A DNA stretch of 64,000 nt from Lactiplantibacillus pentosus (GCF_003641185.1 NZ_CP032757.1:310001-374000); one strand, 5' to 3'. Positions 19,244 through 27,995 are shown, counted from the stretch's first letter. The notes: generated by a model from the sequence alone, not told the origin. Numbers and translations are program-made.

Positions 19244-19278
19244 GTTCCAAAAATAGAACAAGTTCCGATATCTGGAAC
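19244..19278. promoter_or_regulatory. Candidate twin operator for the RpiR regulator
   Basis: Two inverted repeats 18 bases apart: GTTC-N8-GAAC at 19244-19259 and GTTCC-N7-GGAAC at 19262-19278, located upstream of the EIIC promoter region. Confidence 0.5.
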
Positions 19279-19324
19279 GAACTTCCAATTTAAAGTGTAA
19301 GGGTATACATTCGCGTGATGACAG

Positions 19325-19486
19325 GTATAATGAAAATTGTAGGAAACGTATTCATGGGTACAAATGTCAGATGACAGGACGACTCAGTGAGAGCTGATTT
19401 TAATTTTGTAAACGGTTAACTGGCCATTGACCGTTTGGTATATCAATTATTCTGTCTTTTAAAATCAGCTGTCCGTTGAATACGTT
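19325..19486 (+). promoter_or_regulatory. -10 box and nested-palindrome leader of the EIIC gene
   Basis: TATAAT at 19325-19330 lacks a good -35, suggesting activator dependence. Downstream lie three nested inverted repeats: outer AACGTATTCA/TGAATACGTT (19345-19354 with 19477-19486), middle AGCTGATTTTAA/TTAAAATCAGCT (19392-19403 with 19459-19470), inner AAACGGTTAA/TTGACCGTTT (10 bp with a G-U pair). The inner arm also resembles a cre box with two mismatches. No T-run follows. It may be a folded 5' leader or stacked operators. Confidence 0.55.
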
Positions 19487-19517
19487 AGGTTATTAAATTA
19501 TTCTAGGGGGTCACGAC

Positions 19518-20840
19518 ATGAGCGAAAACAATAAGTCGAGCTTTGTTAATGACCGACTTGTCCCATTCTTTGGTAAAATCGCGGGTTCTCGTCACTTGAT
19601 TGCGTTACGTGATGGGATGACACTCGCGGTGCCAATGATTATCATCGGGTCGGTCTTCATGATTATCGCGCAATTCCCAATCAAAGGCTATCAAACCTTT
19701 ATGGCGAATACCTTTGGTTCGAACTGGGCAACGATCGTTCAATATCCAACCAACGCGTCGTTCCATATTATGGGACTGATTGCGGTCATCGGGATTTCTT
19801 ATAACTTGGCAAAGAGTTATAAGGTCGACCCAATCTCCGCGTCAATCGTTTCGTTAGGCGCTTGGTTCTTAACGATTCCGTTAAACACGGATAAGGCAGG
19901 GGCGCTGTGGGTACCCTTAACTCAACTGGACTCTGCTGGTCTGTTTACCGCACTGTTGATTGGGTTATTCATCACTGATTTTTACGTCTTCATGGTTCAC
20001 CGCAACTGGACGATTAAGATGCCAGATAGTGTGCCACCGGCTGTCAGCAACTCATTTGCAGCCTTAGTTCCTGGCTTCATTATCTTATTCTTGATGTGGT
20101 TACTCCGGTTAGCCGTCGAAGCATCACCAATGCACAGCATTCCTAACGTGATTTCCTTCGTCTTGGCTAAACCACTGGGCTTATTGAGTAATACGTTACC
20201 AGGGGCCTTAGTTGCCGAATTCGTTGTATGTATCTTATGGATCTTCGGGATTCACGGTGCCAACGTGGTTTCTGGGGTCATGCAACCAATCTGGTTGGCT
20301 GCGATGTCACAAAACGCGCAAGCCTTCAATGCGGGCAAAGCTTTACCAAACGTTGTAACGCAACAATTCTTCGATAACTTCGTTCACATGGGTGGTTCAG
20401 GTGCGACCTTGGGATTAGCCTTCATGATTGCCTTTGTGTCGAAGAGTGCTGAATATAAGACCTTGGGTAAGTTGGTGATTGGACCAGCGTTGTTCAATAT
20501 CAACGAACCAATCGTCTTCGGGTTGCCAATCGTTATGAACTATCGGGTTGCCGTTCCATTCATCTTGGCACCATTAGTTAACGTTACGACGACCTACATT
20601 GCGATGTCGACCGGCTTAGTCGCTAAGACGGTTGGGGTCATGGTTCCTTGGACCACGCCGCCAATTATCTCTGGTTACTTAGCCACGATGCACATCTCTG
20701 GTGCGGTATTACAAGTTGTCAATATCGTGCTCGACGGTGCCATCTACTACTTCTTCTTCAAGGCCTTGGATCGTGACAAGGTTAAGGAAGAAAAGACCTT
20801 CGCTGCTAAGGAAGCTGCCGGCGAAACGGTTGAAGCTTAA
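19518..20840 (+). CDS. PTS system EIIC permease, cellobiose/lactose (CelB-like) family
   Basis: 440-residue membrane permease of the phosphotransferase system. About ten hydrophobic segments; family stretches include the N-terminal LIALRDGMTLAVPMIIIGSV, FGIHGANVVSGVMQPIW, GGSGATLGLA and the substrate-site region GPALFNINEPIVFGLPIVMN. It transports a beta-glucoside or diacetylchitobiose-like sugar while EIIB phosphorylates it. No EIIA, EIIB or phosphoglycosidase is coded beside it, so it must borrow partners from elsewhere. AGGGGG precedes the ATG; terminator at 20860. Likely controlled by the adjacent RpiR protein. Confidence 0.93.
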   Translation: MSENNKSSFVNDRLVPFFGKIAGSRHLIALRDGMTLAVPMIIIGSVFMIIAQFPIKGYQTFMANTFGSNWATIVQYPTNASFHIMGLIAVIGISYNLAKSYKVDPISASIVSLGAWFLTIPLNTDKAGALWVPLTQLDSAGLFTALLIGLFITDFYVFMVHRNWTIKMPDSVPPAVSNSFAALVPGFIILFLMWLLRLAVEASPMHSIPNVISFVLAKPLGLLSNTLPGALVAEFVVCILWIFGIHGANVVSGVMQPIWLAAMSQNAQAFNAGKALPNVVTQQFFDNFVHMGGSGATLGLAFMIAFVSKSAEYKTLGKLVIGPALFNINEPIVFGLPIVMNYRVAVPFILAPLVNVTTTYIAMSTGLVAKTVGVMVPWTTPPIISGYLATMHISGAVLQVVNIVLDGAIYYFFFKALDRDKVKEEKTFAAKEAAGETVEA

Positions 20841-20859
20841 TTAACTGCTGAAAATAAAT

Positions 20860-20914
20860 AACACCACGCTTAGACCAGTGCGACAGTTGTCGTAGGTTGG
20901 GCGTGGTGTTTTTG
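20860..20914 (+). terminator. Terminator of the EIIC gene
   Basis: AACACCACGC pairs with GCGTGGTGTT, followed by TTTTGTG. Confidence 0.75.
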
Positions 20915-20994
20915 TGTGGTGATTTTGTGTAACGTGTCTATAAGATTGCGGATATTATGACATGCTTCAAGTCATGGCACAGGCTGGTCTTGAA

Positions 20995-21282
20995 TTAGTC
21001 AGCCTTGTTAAGTTCATGACGGACACTACTCTGCCAGTCAGTCTCACTAGTAAAGTGCTGGACTTGGTCGCTATGGACCTCACGGATGGCCTTGTCAGTG
21101 TCGGTGATTAGATGTGGTCGAAAAGGTAATCCGTTTACCGCAATACTTTGTTTCAGGAAGAGATTGATTGCTGTGGTCATATCCATACCGAGCTCGTGAA
21201 ATAACTGGTTAGCCGTATCATAGTCAGCTGTCGCTACAGAGACACGCAACTGGGTTTTATTGGTATCAGTTCTCGTCGTCAT
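20995..21282 (-). CDS. RelB/DinJ-family antitoxin without an adjacent toxin
   Basis: 95 residues with a ribbon-helix-helix N-terminal half (QLRVSVATADYDTANQLFHE, MTTAINLFLKQSI) and the characteristic GLPFRP ending the conserved block, as in DinJ partners of YafQ-type RNases. The usual toxin gene should follow directly downstream (below 20995), but that space holds only the EIIC terminator. Possible explanations are an orphan antitoxin, a solitary regulator, or loss of the toxin. GGAAGGTG precedes the ATG. Confidence 0.82.
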   Translation of the reverse strand: MTTRTDTNKTQLRVSVATADYDTANQLFHELGMDMTTAINLFLKQSIAVNGLPFRPHLITDTDKAIREVHSDQVQHFTSETDWQSSVRHELNKAD

Positions 21283-21442
21283 CGTGCACCTTCCGTTTCT
21301 AAAAATGTTAGAAATACCATACTGACGAATTTTACAGATTCAAAGTTTGCCTGAAGATCCAGTTGGACTAGCAAGCTTTTGGCTGACGAACAGCAAACCA
21401 ACTATCATCTCAGATAGTAGCACCATAGCGAATTAACAAAGC

Positions 21443-21754
21443 TCACCGCGTATGAAACTGCGGGTGCAGCATCCGCGGATGACCATGGTCAGCGCCTTTA
21501 TATTGCAGTAACCAGTAGGCGTTTTGTGGTAAAGCGCTACGGGCGATGACGTGGGCGACGGTGTAGCGAATCGTGTCCGCGTTAGCGTTCGTCCATAATC
21601 GCCAGGTCGGGAGCTTAGCGGCATGGACACGCTCCCATTCTCCGAGGGCCTGTTCACTAGCAGTTAATGAGGTGAGTAATTCCGGGCGTTCGTTACCCGT
21701 TAATTCAATGTAGTAGCAGTAGGCTTGGGGATGCAGTGTGTCGAGCTGGCTCAT
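21443..21754 (-). CDS. Small protein of unknown function
   Basis: 103 residues, rich in Trp, Tyr and His (YCYYIELTGNERPELL, WRLWTNANADTIRYTVAHVI, YWLLQYKG). No signal peptide. A strong ribosome site, AAAGGAG, precedes the ATG. Monocistronic; a family could not be named. Confidence 0.65.
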   Translation of the reverse strand: MSQLDTLHPQAYCYYIELTGNERPELLTSLTASEQALGEWERVHAAKLPTWRLWTNANADTIRYTVAHVIARSALPQNAYWLLQYKGADHGHPRMLHPQFHTR

Positions 21755-21915
21755 GGTCAGGATGCTCCTTTATGATGGTTTCAATTGTTTAATATTAATC
21801 AGTAAATGTCACCAATTATAGTACAACCGTTTGACTAATTTGACTAGCTTTTTTACTTAGTGTTATTAAAATGTAATATTTGAAGTTTCAATTAAAAATA
21901 AATAAGTGTGCCCCC

Positions 21916-21946
21916 TTGACCTGAAACGCGTTTCAGCGCTTATATT
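21916..21946 (+). promoter_or_regulatory. Promoter with a perfect 16-bp palindrome in its spacer
   Basis: TTGACC (21916-21921) and TATATT (21941-21946) flank CTGAAACGCGTTTCAG, a perfect palindrome of LacI-family style (21921-21936). It does not match cre because the central CG is displaced. A repressor bound here would block the 85-codon gene downstream. Confidence 0.55.
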
Positions 21947-21979
21947 TAATGGTGAAAAATAGATGAAGGGAGTGCAGCG

Positions 21980-22237
21980 ATGATGGAGACGGGGATTTTA
22001 AAACAAGTTGATTTAACGACGACCACTGAGCGTTATTTTTTCGTGCAAGCGCAACGGTTAGCAGGCTATATCTGGATTCGCTCGGTTCAAAATTTCAAGC
22101 CACTGGAATTGACCTTTCGGCTGAGTGATTTGCGGGTCAGTCAGCATCGGGCGGTCGCTGCTCGTGGCGACGTGCAATACGAATTCAATGATGATACCGG
22201 TGGCTTGGTCACACAATTGGCGGATTGGGTCAGCTAA
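21980..22237 (+). CDS. Small protein of unknown function
   Basis: 85 residues, soluble, with GGGAG before the ATG (a second ATG follows immediately). Alternating hydrophobic/polar residues (RYFFVQAQRLAGYIWIRSV, PLELTFRLSDLRV) suggest a small beta-rich fold. Driven by the palindrome-bearing promoter at 21916. The family was not recognised. A weak hairpin (22277-22306) follows the gene. Confidence 0.62.
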   Translation: MMETGILKQVDLTTTTERYFFVQAQRLAGYIWIRSVQNFKPLELTFRLSDLRVSQHRAVAARGDVQYEFNDDTGGLVTQLADWVS

Positions 22238-22377
22238 ACGAGTCGGGATTGTGATTGGGGCGTTATTGGCATGACCAGCGCGGTCGTTGTGTTCAATAAC
22301 CGCGCTATCATAATTTTGTAACACGTAAAGTAAATCGTGAAAGTTGTCAATGTTACTAAACAAATATATATGTTACG

Positions 22378-22427
22378 CATTGTACTAGTTAAATTGTCAT
22401 GATTCATGGTTAAATCATGACAATTTC
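22378..22427. repeat. Dispersed ~40-bp motif forming a perfect 14-bp hairpin, flanking repeat copy A
   Basis: CATTGTACTAG begins the motif shared with 11145 and 40296. Here it continues into AAATTGTCATGATT (22391-22404) and its exact complement (22413-22426), a hairpin with an 8-base loop. It lies just outside the R arm of copy A and might end leftward transcripts. Confidence 0.5.
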
Positions 22428-22429
22428 TA

Positions 22430-23074
22430 AGTTCAAGTGCTGCCAGCTGAGACCCGCTGGAAAAAGTGCGACTTAGCGCAAACTTGCTGTTGTGGAGACG
22501 TCCTAGGCCGGCTTCCAGGCATTCTGGGCAATGGCCGTGACGTGGTGGACACAGATTTAAGCCGAAGCCCACGTCTTAAATACTGGTCTTCCATGTCTCC
22601 TGTAAGACTGGCAAGTTTCTAGATTATCCTGTTGTATTTCAATTCTGCGAATCTTCAGTATTACTGAACGTTGTATAGATTTTGTCTACTTGCCTGAGGT
22701 AACAATATGCTAAGTGAAGCCAGGACTATCGACTAATTTCATGGCATTTTACCAACATTTAAATGCGACAAATCAGTGTAATGCTGATTCAAAGTTTACT
22801 TGAAGTTACTGCAACTAAATATTCATTGGTCAATTGTACCAAGATAGGTGGCCGTTCATCTGCCATTCGAGCGGGTTCCCGACTGGAGGGGCTGGCGGAC
22901 AATGCTCAAGGGCGAAATTCTTCTTGTCCGGGTGGGGTTCCCGGGCTAGAAGAAGACTCGTATTTGAAATTGCGCAGCGGTTCTCTGCGTGAGTTCAAAT
23001 CGATGTCCGCCCTGTTCCAGCGTTGTCAGCCAGCCCCGGAGGTCGGACTAAGGCGTGCATCGGCTGACGAACAG
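22430..23074. repeat. Paired-arm structured repeat, copy A (R arm truncated, L arm complete)
   Basis: Non-coding in my reading. The R arm (22430-22600, minus sense) has only its 3' half: the CCAGC-N8-GCTGG hairpin, the ACGTGG/CCACGT helix and one strand of the basal helix remain. The L arm (22792-23074, plus sense) is complete: basal helix 22888-22905 with 23020-23037, AGGGCG/CGCCCT helix, TTCTTCT...AGAAGAA hairpin with a CCGGG/CCCGG tip, and ATTTGAA/TTCAAAT hairpin with a CGCAG/CTGCG tip. The centre 22601-22791 is poorly conserved. Lies between convergent genes. Related copies are at 40348, 46930 and 62492. Confidence 0.75.
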
Positions 23075-23147
23075 GACGCCAACTGATTCTAACAATCATT
23101 TCTAACGCCTTATTTCAATGAAGAATTTTAACAGCTGATTGCACTAG

Positions 23148-23197
23148 AAAACGGATGGCAGTTCGAAGCACACGACTTCGAGCTGCCATCCGTTTTT
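23148..23197 (-). terminator. Terminator of the LCP gene
   Basis: AAAACGGATGGCAG-TCGAAG and complement around a 7-base loop; T-tracts on both sides, so it may be bidirectional. Confidence 0.85.
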
Positions 23198-23207
23198 GGA
23201 ATCAGGG

Positions 23208-24239
23208 TTACTTCGTATTGTCAGTATAGGTAATCTTATCTAGCCCTTGCGTATCGTAGTTGAGATTGGTCTTCCCGTCATACACTGTGTTAGCGGCATT
23301 TAACTTGGTCTCCATATTGCTGAGAGTCTGCGTGTTCAGTCCTAATTGGGTCCGTAAGCGATTCGACGTTTGTTGTAACGTCTTAGTCGTCAAAATCTGA
23401 TAGGAACTGGTATTGATCCAGGCGGGCAACCCGACGACTTGTGTGGATTGGATGTGCTTCATGTTTGCACGGTCGTGGGTGGCCAGGCCGACCAAGTCGT
23501 CAAAGCTCAAGTCTGTTTGCAAGTTGCCTTTGAGCGACGTGAGCAATTGATCATAGCGGCTATACGTCTTAGTTTGAGCGAGCTTGGTTAGGACGGCGCG
23601 CATGACCTGTTGTTGGCGGAGCTGTCGGCCATAGTCACCCCGCGGGTCTTGGTAACGCATCCGCGTATAGGCCAGAGCCTGGGTACCGTTCAAATGGTGC
23701 TTGCCCTTCGTGACGGTCACGTGGTCGAATGAGACGTTGAGGGGACTGGTAATCGTCACGCCACCGACCGCATTCACGATTTGTTTGAGGCCACCCATAT
23801 TAATGGTAGCGTAGTAGTTGATGGGAACGTTGAGCAGTTGGCTGACGCTGGCTTTTGCCATTTTGGAACCGCCAATGTTATAAGCGGCGTTGAGTTTTTG
23901 CACGTTGGTGTCTTGGTCACCGACCATCTCAGCGAGCGTATCGCGGGGGATACTCGTAATGACGGTCTTTTTCATTTTCGGGTTGATCGTGACGACCATG
24001 ATCGTATCCGAATTGCCCTTGTCGATGCGCCCGTCCGCCCCAGTATCGACCCCGAGCAACAGGATGCTGAGGGGCTTTGTCGGATTGACTTTGGTATTAC
24101 TATTACCCGTGTAGATAGTCGACTGGTAGCGGGCCTGCGCTTGGCGAATAATAACGCCCAGTGCAATGGCGATGATGACAATGATAATGCCGACCGTGAT
24201 GAGCACCGGCCGTAATTTTGAAGATGCTGAATGCCGCAT
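23208..24239 (-). CDS. LytR-CpsA-Psr (LCP) family cell-wall ligase
   Basis: 343 residues: a short cytoplasmic N-terminus, one TM (~10-33), then the LCP catalytic domain. LCP enzymes move lipid-linked teichoic acid or polysaccharide onto peptidoglycan on the outer membrane face. Visible motifs are LLLGVDT with an acidic/Arg set (GADGRIDKGNSDTIMVVTI), SIPRDT, the KLNAAYNIGG block, VGGV, and the ALAYTRMR-DPRGDYGRQ Arg-rich stretch that binds the pyrophosphate. ATG 24239 is chosen because GGGAGG lies eight bases upstream; a TTG two codons earlier is too close. It fits with the teichoic-acid enzymes at the start of the window. Confidence 0.92.
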   Translation of the reverse strand: MRHSASSKLRPVLITVGIIIVIIAIALGVIIRQAQARYQSTIYTGNSNTKVNPTKPLSILLLGVDTGADGRIDKGNSDTIMVVTINPKMKKTVITSIPRDTLAEMVGDQDTNVQKLNAAYNIGGSKMAKASVSQLLNVPINYYATINMGGLKQIVNAVGGVTITSPLNVSFDHVTVTKGKHHLNGTQALAYTRMRYQDPRGDYGRQLRQQQVMRAVLTKLAQTKTYSRYDQLLTSLKGNLQTDLSFDDLVGLATHDRANMKHIQSTQVVGLPAWINTSSYQILTTKTLQQTSNRLRTQLGLNTQTLSNMETKLNAANTVYDGKTNLNYDTQGLDKITYTDNTK

Positions 24240-24517
24240 GTTCAAATCCTCCCTTAATGAAGGTCGTTAAGGCTAATTCCCCGTATTAACGACCCGTTTG
24301 CAATGATTCACAATCACTAGCATACCCGGTTCAAACGCCGCCGGAAAATACTTATTTTGAGTGTACGCAATTCAAAAAATAGATACCACGTAAAAGTATT
24401 GGATTGGAAACTGTGCGAATAGACGGGCGGTCGTCTTGCGGACAGTATTAATGTCGAAAACGGATTCTTGGCTTATACTGACATTGAACTTAATTAAATA
24501 AAGTGAGGTCTTGTATT

Positions 24518-25912
24518 TTGACAGTCTTTCGCGCGTTTTCAGATGAAGAAGTGTTAGCGGATTTGACCGCCCAAGTGACGGATGGTCAAGTGTTCACCGA
24601 TCAGGCAACACTGACGAAGTATTCCTTTAGTCCCCGGTTAACGGATGACGATAGTGGGCTGGCACTGGCCTATGTGGAAGCTCATTCCACGCAGGATATC
24701 CAAGGTGTGCTCCGCGTCGCCCGCAAATATCATTTGCCCGTGATTCCGCAAGACCAGACGACTAGTACGGTGATTGGTGCCGATGGTCTGACTGGGAGTG
24801 TGATTCTGTCAACGGCCAAGATGAATCGTATCATCGAAATCAGTAAGGACGATTCAGTGGCGGTCGTACAACCTGGCGTTATTAATGGTGATTTAGACCA
24901 AGAAGCGCGCAAACAGGGCATGTTTTACGCACCCGATCCAGGTTCCAAACCAATCTCTGGGATTGGCGGTAACGTGGCGACTAATGCGGGTGGTATGAGT
25001 ACCGTCAAGTACGGCGCTACCAAGGATAATGTGTTAGGTGTGAAGGTCGTACTGGCTGACGGCCGTGAAATCAAGCTCGGTGGTCGGACACTCAAACAAG
25101 CATTTGGCTATGATCTGACTCAGCTGATGATTGGTTCAGAGGGGACGCTGGGGATCATTACAGAAGTGACGGTCAAATTATTGCCGATTCCATTAGGGAC
25201 TCCCGTGATGGGCGTGGCCTTCTTCGATAACATGACGGCGCTGGCCAAAGCGGTGACGGCGATTCGCATCTCAGGGGTTTACCCGACGATGCTAGAAGCG
25301 CTCGACGGCAATACGGTGTCCGCACTGGACCGCTATGAGAAGACGCATTATGCTAAGGATAGCGCCGCGATGTTGATTTTCAAACTCGATAATGGTGGCC
25401 AAGCTAGCATGGCTGTCGTCCAGAAATTATTGGCCGAACAACACGCTAGCAACGTCACGATTACGACTGAACCTAAGCAGCAGGCTGAACTCGAACAGTT
25501 ACGGCGTGACATGCTACCAGCCGTTTTTGCGGGTCAGAACCATATTATGGAAGATATGGCAGTGCCGTTATCACAATTGGCACCGCTGATGGACTATATT
25601 CAAGATTTAGCCCAGCGCCTAGACGTTGAGATTTATACGGCCGGTCACGCGGGTGATGGTAACGTTCATCCGACCCTCGTTTGGCCAACGTCGGAGAAGC
25701 AGGTCCCAGAAAAAGTCGTCATCGCGTTACAGGAAATGTTCAAGAAGACCTTAGCACTTGGTGGCACGATTTCGGGTGAACATGCGGTTGGCATGTTGAA
25801 GAATCAGTGGAACAATGCCGAATTAGGCGAGGACGTGGATATGCTGCAGCACCAGATCAAAGCGCTGTTTGACCCGATGAACCTCTTGAATCCAAAACGT
25901 AAAATCAATTAA
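24518..25912 (+). CDS. glcD: FAD-linked oxidase, glycolate oxidase GlcD / D-lactate dehydrogenase type
   Basis: About 464 residues. The N-terminal FAD-binding domain (PCMH/VAO fold, ~35-215) carries PVIPQDQTTSTVIGADG, PDPGSKPISGIGGNVATNAG and the GSEGTLGIITE block. The C-terminal FAD-oxidase domain carries AGHAGDGNVHPTL and the ISGEHAVGM signature, an expected active-site His region. It oxidises a 2-hydroxy acid such as D-lactate or glycolate to the 2-oxo acid; the substrate cannot be fixed from sequence. TTG at 24518 is preferred, nine bases after GTGAGG. GlcE/GlcF partners are absent, so it probably acts alone. Confidence 0.88.
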   Translation: MTVFRAFSDEEVLADLTAQVTDGQVFTDQATLTKYSFSPRLTDDDSGLALAYVEAHSTQDIQGVLRVARKYHLPVIPQDQTTSTVIGADGLTGSVILSTAKMNRIIEISKDDSVAVVQPGVINGDLDQEARKQGMFYAPDPGSKPISGIGGNVATNAGGMSTVKYGATKDNVLGVKVVLADGREIKLGGRTLKQAFGYDLTQLMIGSEGTLGIITEVTVKLLPIPLGTPVMGVAFFDNMTALAKAVTAIRISGVYPTMLEALDGNTVSALDRYEKTHYAKDSAAMLIFKLDNGGQASMAVVQKLLAEQHASNVTITTEPKQQAELEQLRRDMLPAVFAGQNHIMEDMAVPLSQLAPLMDYIQDLAQRLDVEIYTAGHAGDGNVHPTLVWPTSEKQVPEKVVIALQEMFKKTLALGGTISGEHAVGMLKNQWNNAELGEDVDMLQHQIKALFDPMNLLNPKRKIN

Positions 25913-26079
25913 GTCGGACCTAAAGTTGTGTTTAAGAATTGCGGATGGCATCAATCAAGCATTGCGTTGGGTGCTACGATTGTCTTATTATTGAAGTAGT
26001 CCCACGTAAAAGGTTGGTTACAGCATCACTGAAATGGCGGTGCCTTGTGGGTTAACCGGAATAAAGGAGGCCCCAATTG

Positions 26080-26364
26080 ATGCTGAAAAGTGTACGGATT
26101 CGGCTAGAATTTAATGCTGAAGTGTTACGTAATGAGATTTTTGACGTGCATGATTTTGCGAGTTTCCAAAATTTTTGGCAGCGGTTTGAAAATTTCTTAG
26201 CGGATCGAATGGTCGTTGGCCACTTGAACGTATTGGAAGGGCACGGCCTCATTCCGAGTGACTTTAAGGACGTAGATGGGCAATTGGCTTACCAAGTTGG
26301 TGAAGACGATTATCAGATTGCCTATGACCAGATTGCGCGTGAGTGGACTGTGACCATCCGCTAA
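26080..26364 (+). CDS. Small acidic protein of unknown function
   Basis: 94 residues, probably cytoplasmic, with many aromatic and acidic residues (FASFQNFWQRFENFLADRM, DDYQIAYDQIAREWTVTI). AAAGGAGG lies nine bases before the ATG at 26080; a TTG just upstream is possible. It precedes the alarmone synthetase by 44 bases on the same strand, so both may share a transcript. Family not recognised. Confidence 0.68.
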   Translation: MLKSVRIRLEFNAEVLRNEIFDVHDFASFQNFWQRFENFLADRMVVGHLNVLEGHGLIPSDFKDVDGQLAYQVGEDDYQIAYDQIAREWTVTIR

Positions 26365-26408
26365 GCAGGATCGAGAGAGAATAGAGTCTTATATTGGAGC
26401 GATATTGA

Positions 26409-27101
26409 TTGAGCACAACAAAATCCCAAGCAAGTGCGGATAATGACCAGCTTCTGCCAGCACCCCCGGAACTTTTGCAAGCTGTTGATCAGTTGAAAGC
26501 TTATTCGTTACGGTATGAAGTGGCGATGAAGCTCGTTTTAGATAAGTTAGATTATATTAGTCGTGAATATGAGCTGCGTTACGGCTATGCCTTGATTGAC
26601 AGCAAGCAGTCCCGAATCAAGTCGCCGGAAAGCATTGTCGGCAAGATGCAACGCAAACACTTGCCGCTGACATTGAACGCGGTCTTTAACAATTTACATG
26701 ACATTGCCGGTATTCGGCTGATCGTGCGCTTCTTGAGCGATGTGAAAACGGTCGAAGATTTGTTGGCGACCCAGGCAGATATTAAAGTCTTACGGGTGAA
26801 GGATTACATCCACCATCCGAAAGCAAACGGCTATCAAAGTTTGCATTTGATTCTGGGCGTTCCCGTCTATACGGTCGATGGCCCAAGTATTGTCGAGGTC
26901 GAATTGCAAGTTCGGACGATTGCGATGAACTTCTGGGCGTCGTTGGAACATGAATTAAATTATAAAAAGAACGTCCCGCATCAGGCTGATTTACGCGCCT
27001 CATTGACGAAGAAGGCGCAGCTAATTACTGAGCTGGACCAAGAAATGGATGAGATCAAACGCCGGATGTATCAACCGAAGACGCCTCCTAAGGAAGTCTG
27101 A
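26409..27101 (+). CDS. Small alarmone synthetase, RelP (YwaC)-like (p)ppGpp synthase
   Basis: Makes (p)ppGpp from ATP and GDP/GTP without a hydrolase domain. The single RelA/SpoT synthetase domain fills 230 residues: RIKSPESIVGKMQRK (ATP-binding Arg/Lys), NLHDIAGIRLIVRF (catalytic Asp), VKDYIHHPKANGYQSLH (G loop with the stacking Tyr) and VEVELQVRTIAMNFWASLEH (catalytic Glu). The wording of these motifs is nearer to RelP/YwaC than to RelQ/YjbM. TTG start with TTGGAG upstream; terminator directly after the stop. Confidence 0.9.
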   Translation: MSTTKSQASADNDQLLPAPPELLQAVDQLKAYSLRYEVAMKLVLDKLDYISREYELRYGYALIDSKQSRIKSPESIVGKMQRKHLPLTLNAVFNNLHDIAGIRLIVRFLSDVKTVEDLLATQADIKVLRVKDYIHHPKANGYQSLHLILGVPVYTVDGPSIVEVELQVRTIAMNFWASLEHELNYKKNVPHQADLRASLTKKAQLITELDQEMDEIKRRMYQPKTPPKEV

Positions 27102-27148
27102 AAAATCCCTAGTCATTTTGTTGAAAAATGGCTAGGGATTTTTTTTGT
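27102..27148 (+). terminator. Terminator of the alarmone synthetase gene
   Basis: AAAATCCCTAG-CATTTT arm and complement, followed by eight T. Confidence 0.9.
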
Positions 27149-27359
27149 GCACTTGACGGCGGTCAAGGTGGTCAGGTGCGGTGATTAGTATGCTAATCAT
27201 GGCTTTAAAATTTGTAAGTTAGATTGCTTTTAGATTGGTGGGGTCCATGTTACTTTAAATATGTCAGATAAATATCAAGGTATTGAAACAATAATTAATT
27301 TAATATAGTGACACATCAGTTAGTTTGCTTAACTAGCGAGCCAGTGGACCCCGTCGAAG

Positions 27360-27932
27360 TTAGTGTTCCGTGAGGTTATTGATGGGCTTGCCCCGGTACC
27401 ACCAGTCATTGATGAACCGGGCGAGTTCTTTCGGCGTCTCATGTAGACCAGTCTTTAGCCAGTAACGGACAACGCCGATGATGCCGTTGATGTAATACTC
27501 AAACATGTATTCCTTTTCACGGTTACCGATGCCGGCGATTTCGGCTTGGTTGTGCGCCAAGATTTCGCGTTTCGTAGTTGCCATGAAGCTCATCAGGAAG
27601 TCTTGGTCGGTCGTTAAGATGAAGGAAGTCACGGCATGCCGTTTCTTAACGACTTCGAAGATTCCCGTCAGAATGGCTTGTAGTGAGTCGGGATTGAGAT
27701 GTTCATCGATCACCGCCAGTAATTCCTCGGTGGCGTCTTGTTCCATCTTCTTCATGCAATCTTTGACATCTTCATAATGCGCATAGAAGGTCCCCCGGTT
27801 GATGTCGGCTGCTTTACAGACCGCAGTCACCGTAATCTCATCGAGTGATTGCTGCTGGAGCAGATTGATTAAGCTATCTTGAATTAAACGTTCGGTCATT
27901 TGCGAACGTCGGTTGTTTTTAGTGCCTACCAC
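27360..27932 (-). CDS. TetR-family regulator next to the MMPL exporter
   Basis: 190 residues. N-terminal helix-turn-helix (TERLIQDSLINLLQQQSLDE, ITVTAVCKAADINRGTFYAHY) typical of the DhaS/TetR_C subset. GTG start with GGGGTG upstream. Transcribed divergently from the MMPL gene across 180 bases that contain a 10-bp inverted repeat, the usual arrangement for a repressor of an exporter. The ligand is unknown. Confidence 0.88.
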   Translation of the reverse strand: MVGTKNNRRSQMTERLIQDSLINLLQQQSLDEITVTAVCKAADINRGTFYAHYEDVKDCMKKMEQDATEELLAVIDEHLNPDSLQAILTGIFEVVKKRHAVTSFILTTDQDFLMSFMATTKREILAHNQAEIAGIGNREKEYMFEYYINGIIGVVRYWLKTGLHETPKELARFINDWWYRGKPINNLTEH

Positions 27933-27995
27933 TGAAGTTCACCCCATTATTTGAACAGTACGCTGTTTATTTGTTTATTTAATGACGATTTTATG

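Noticed and set aside
19408-19422. cre box in the EIIC leader
   Set aside because: Two mismatches to the consensus, including invariant bases; better explained by the palindromic inner hairpin.
22981-23020. tRNA-like T-loop (GTTCAAATC) in the L arm as evidence of a tRNA
   Set aside because: No acceptor stem, anticodon arm or CCA context fits around it.
22763-23086. ORF of 107 codons in repeat copy A, with similar ORFs at 47516-47767 and 62482-62967 (minus)
   Set aside because: The frame is open in three copies, but starts differ, no ribosome sites are seen, copy B lacks the middle, and changes preserve RNA helices. I treat it as structured non-coding sequence, though a coding role is not fully excluded.
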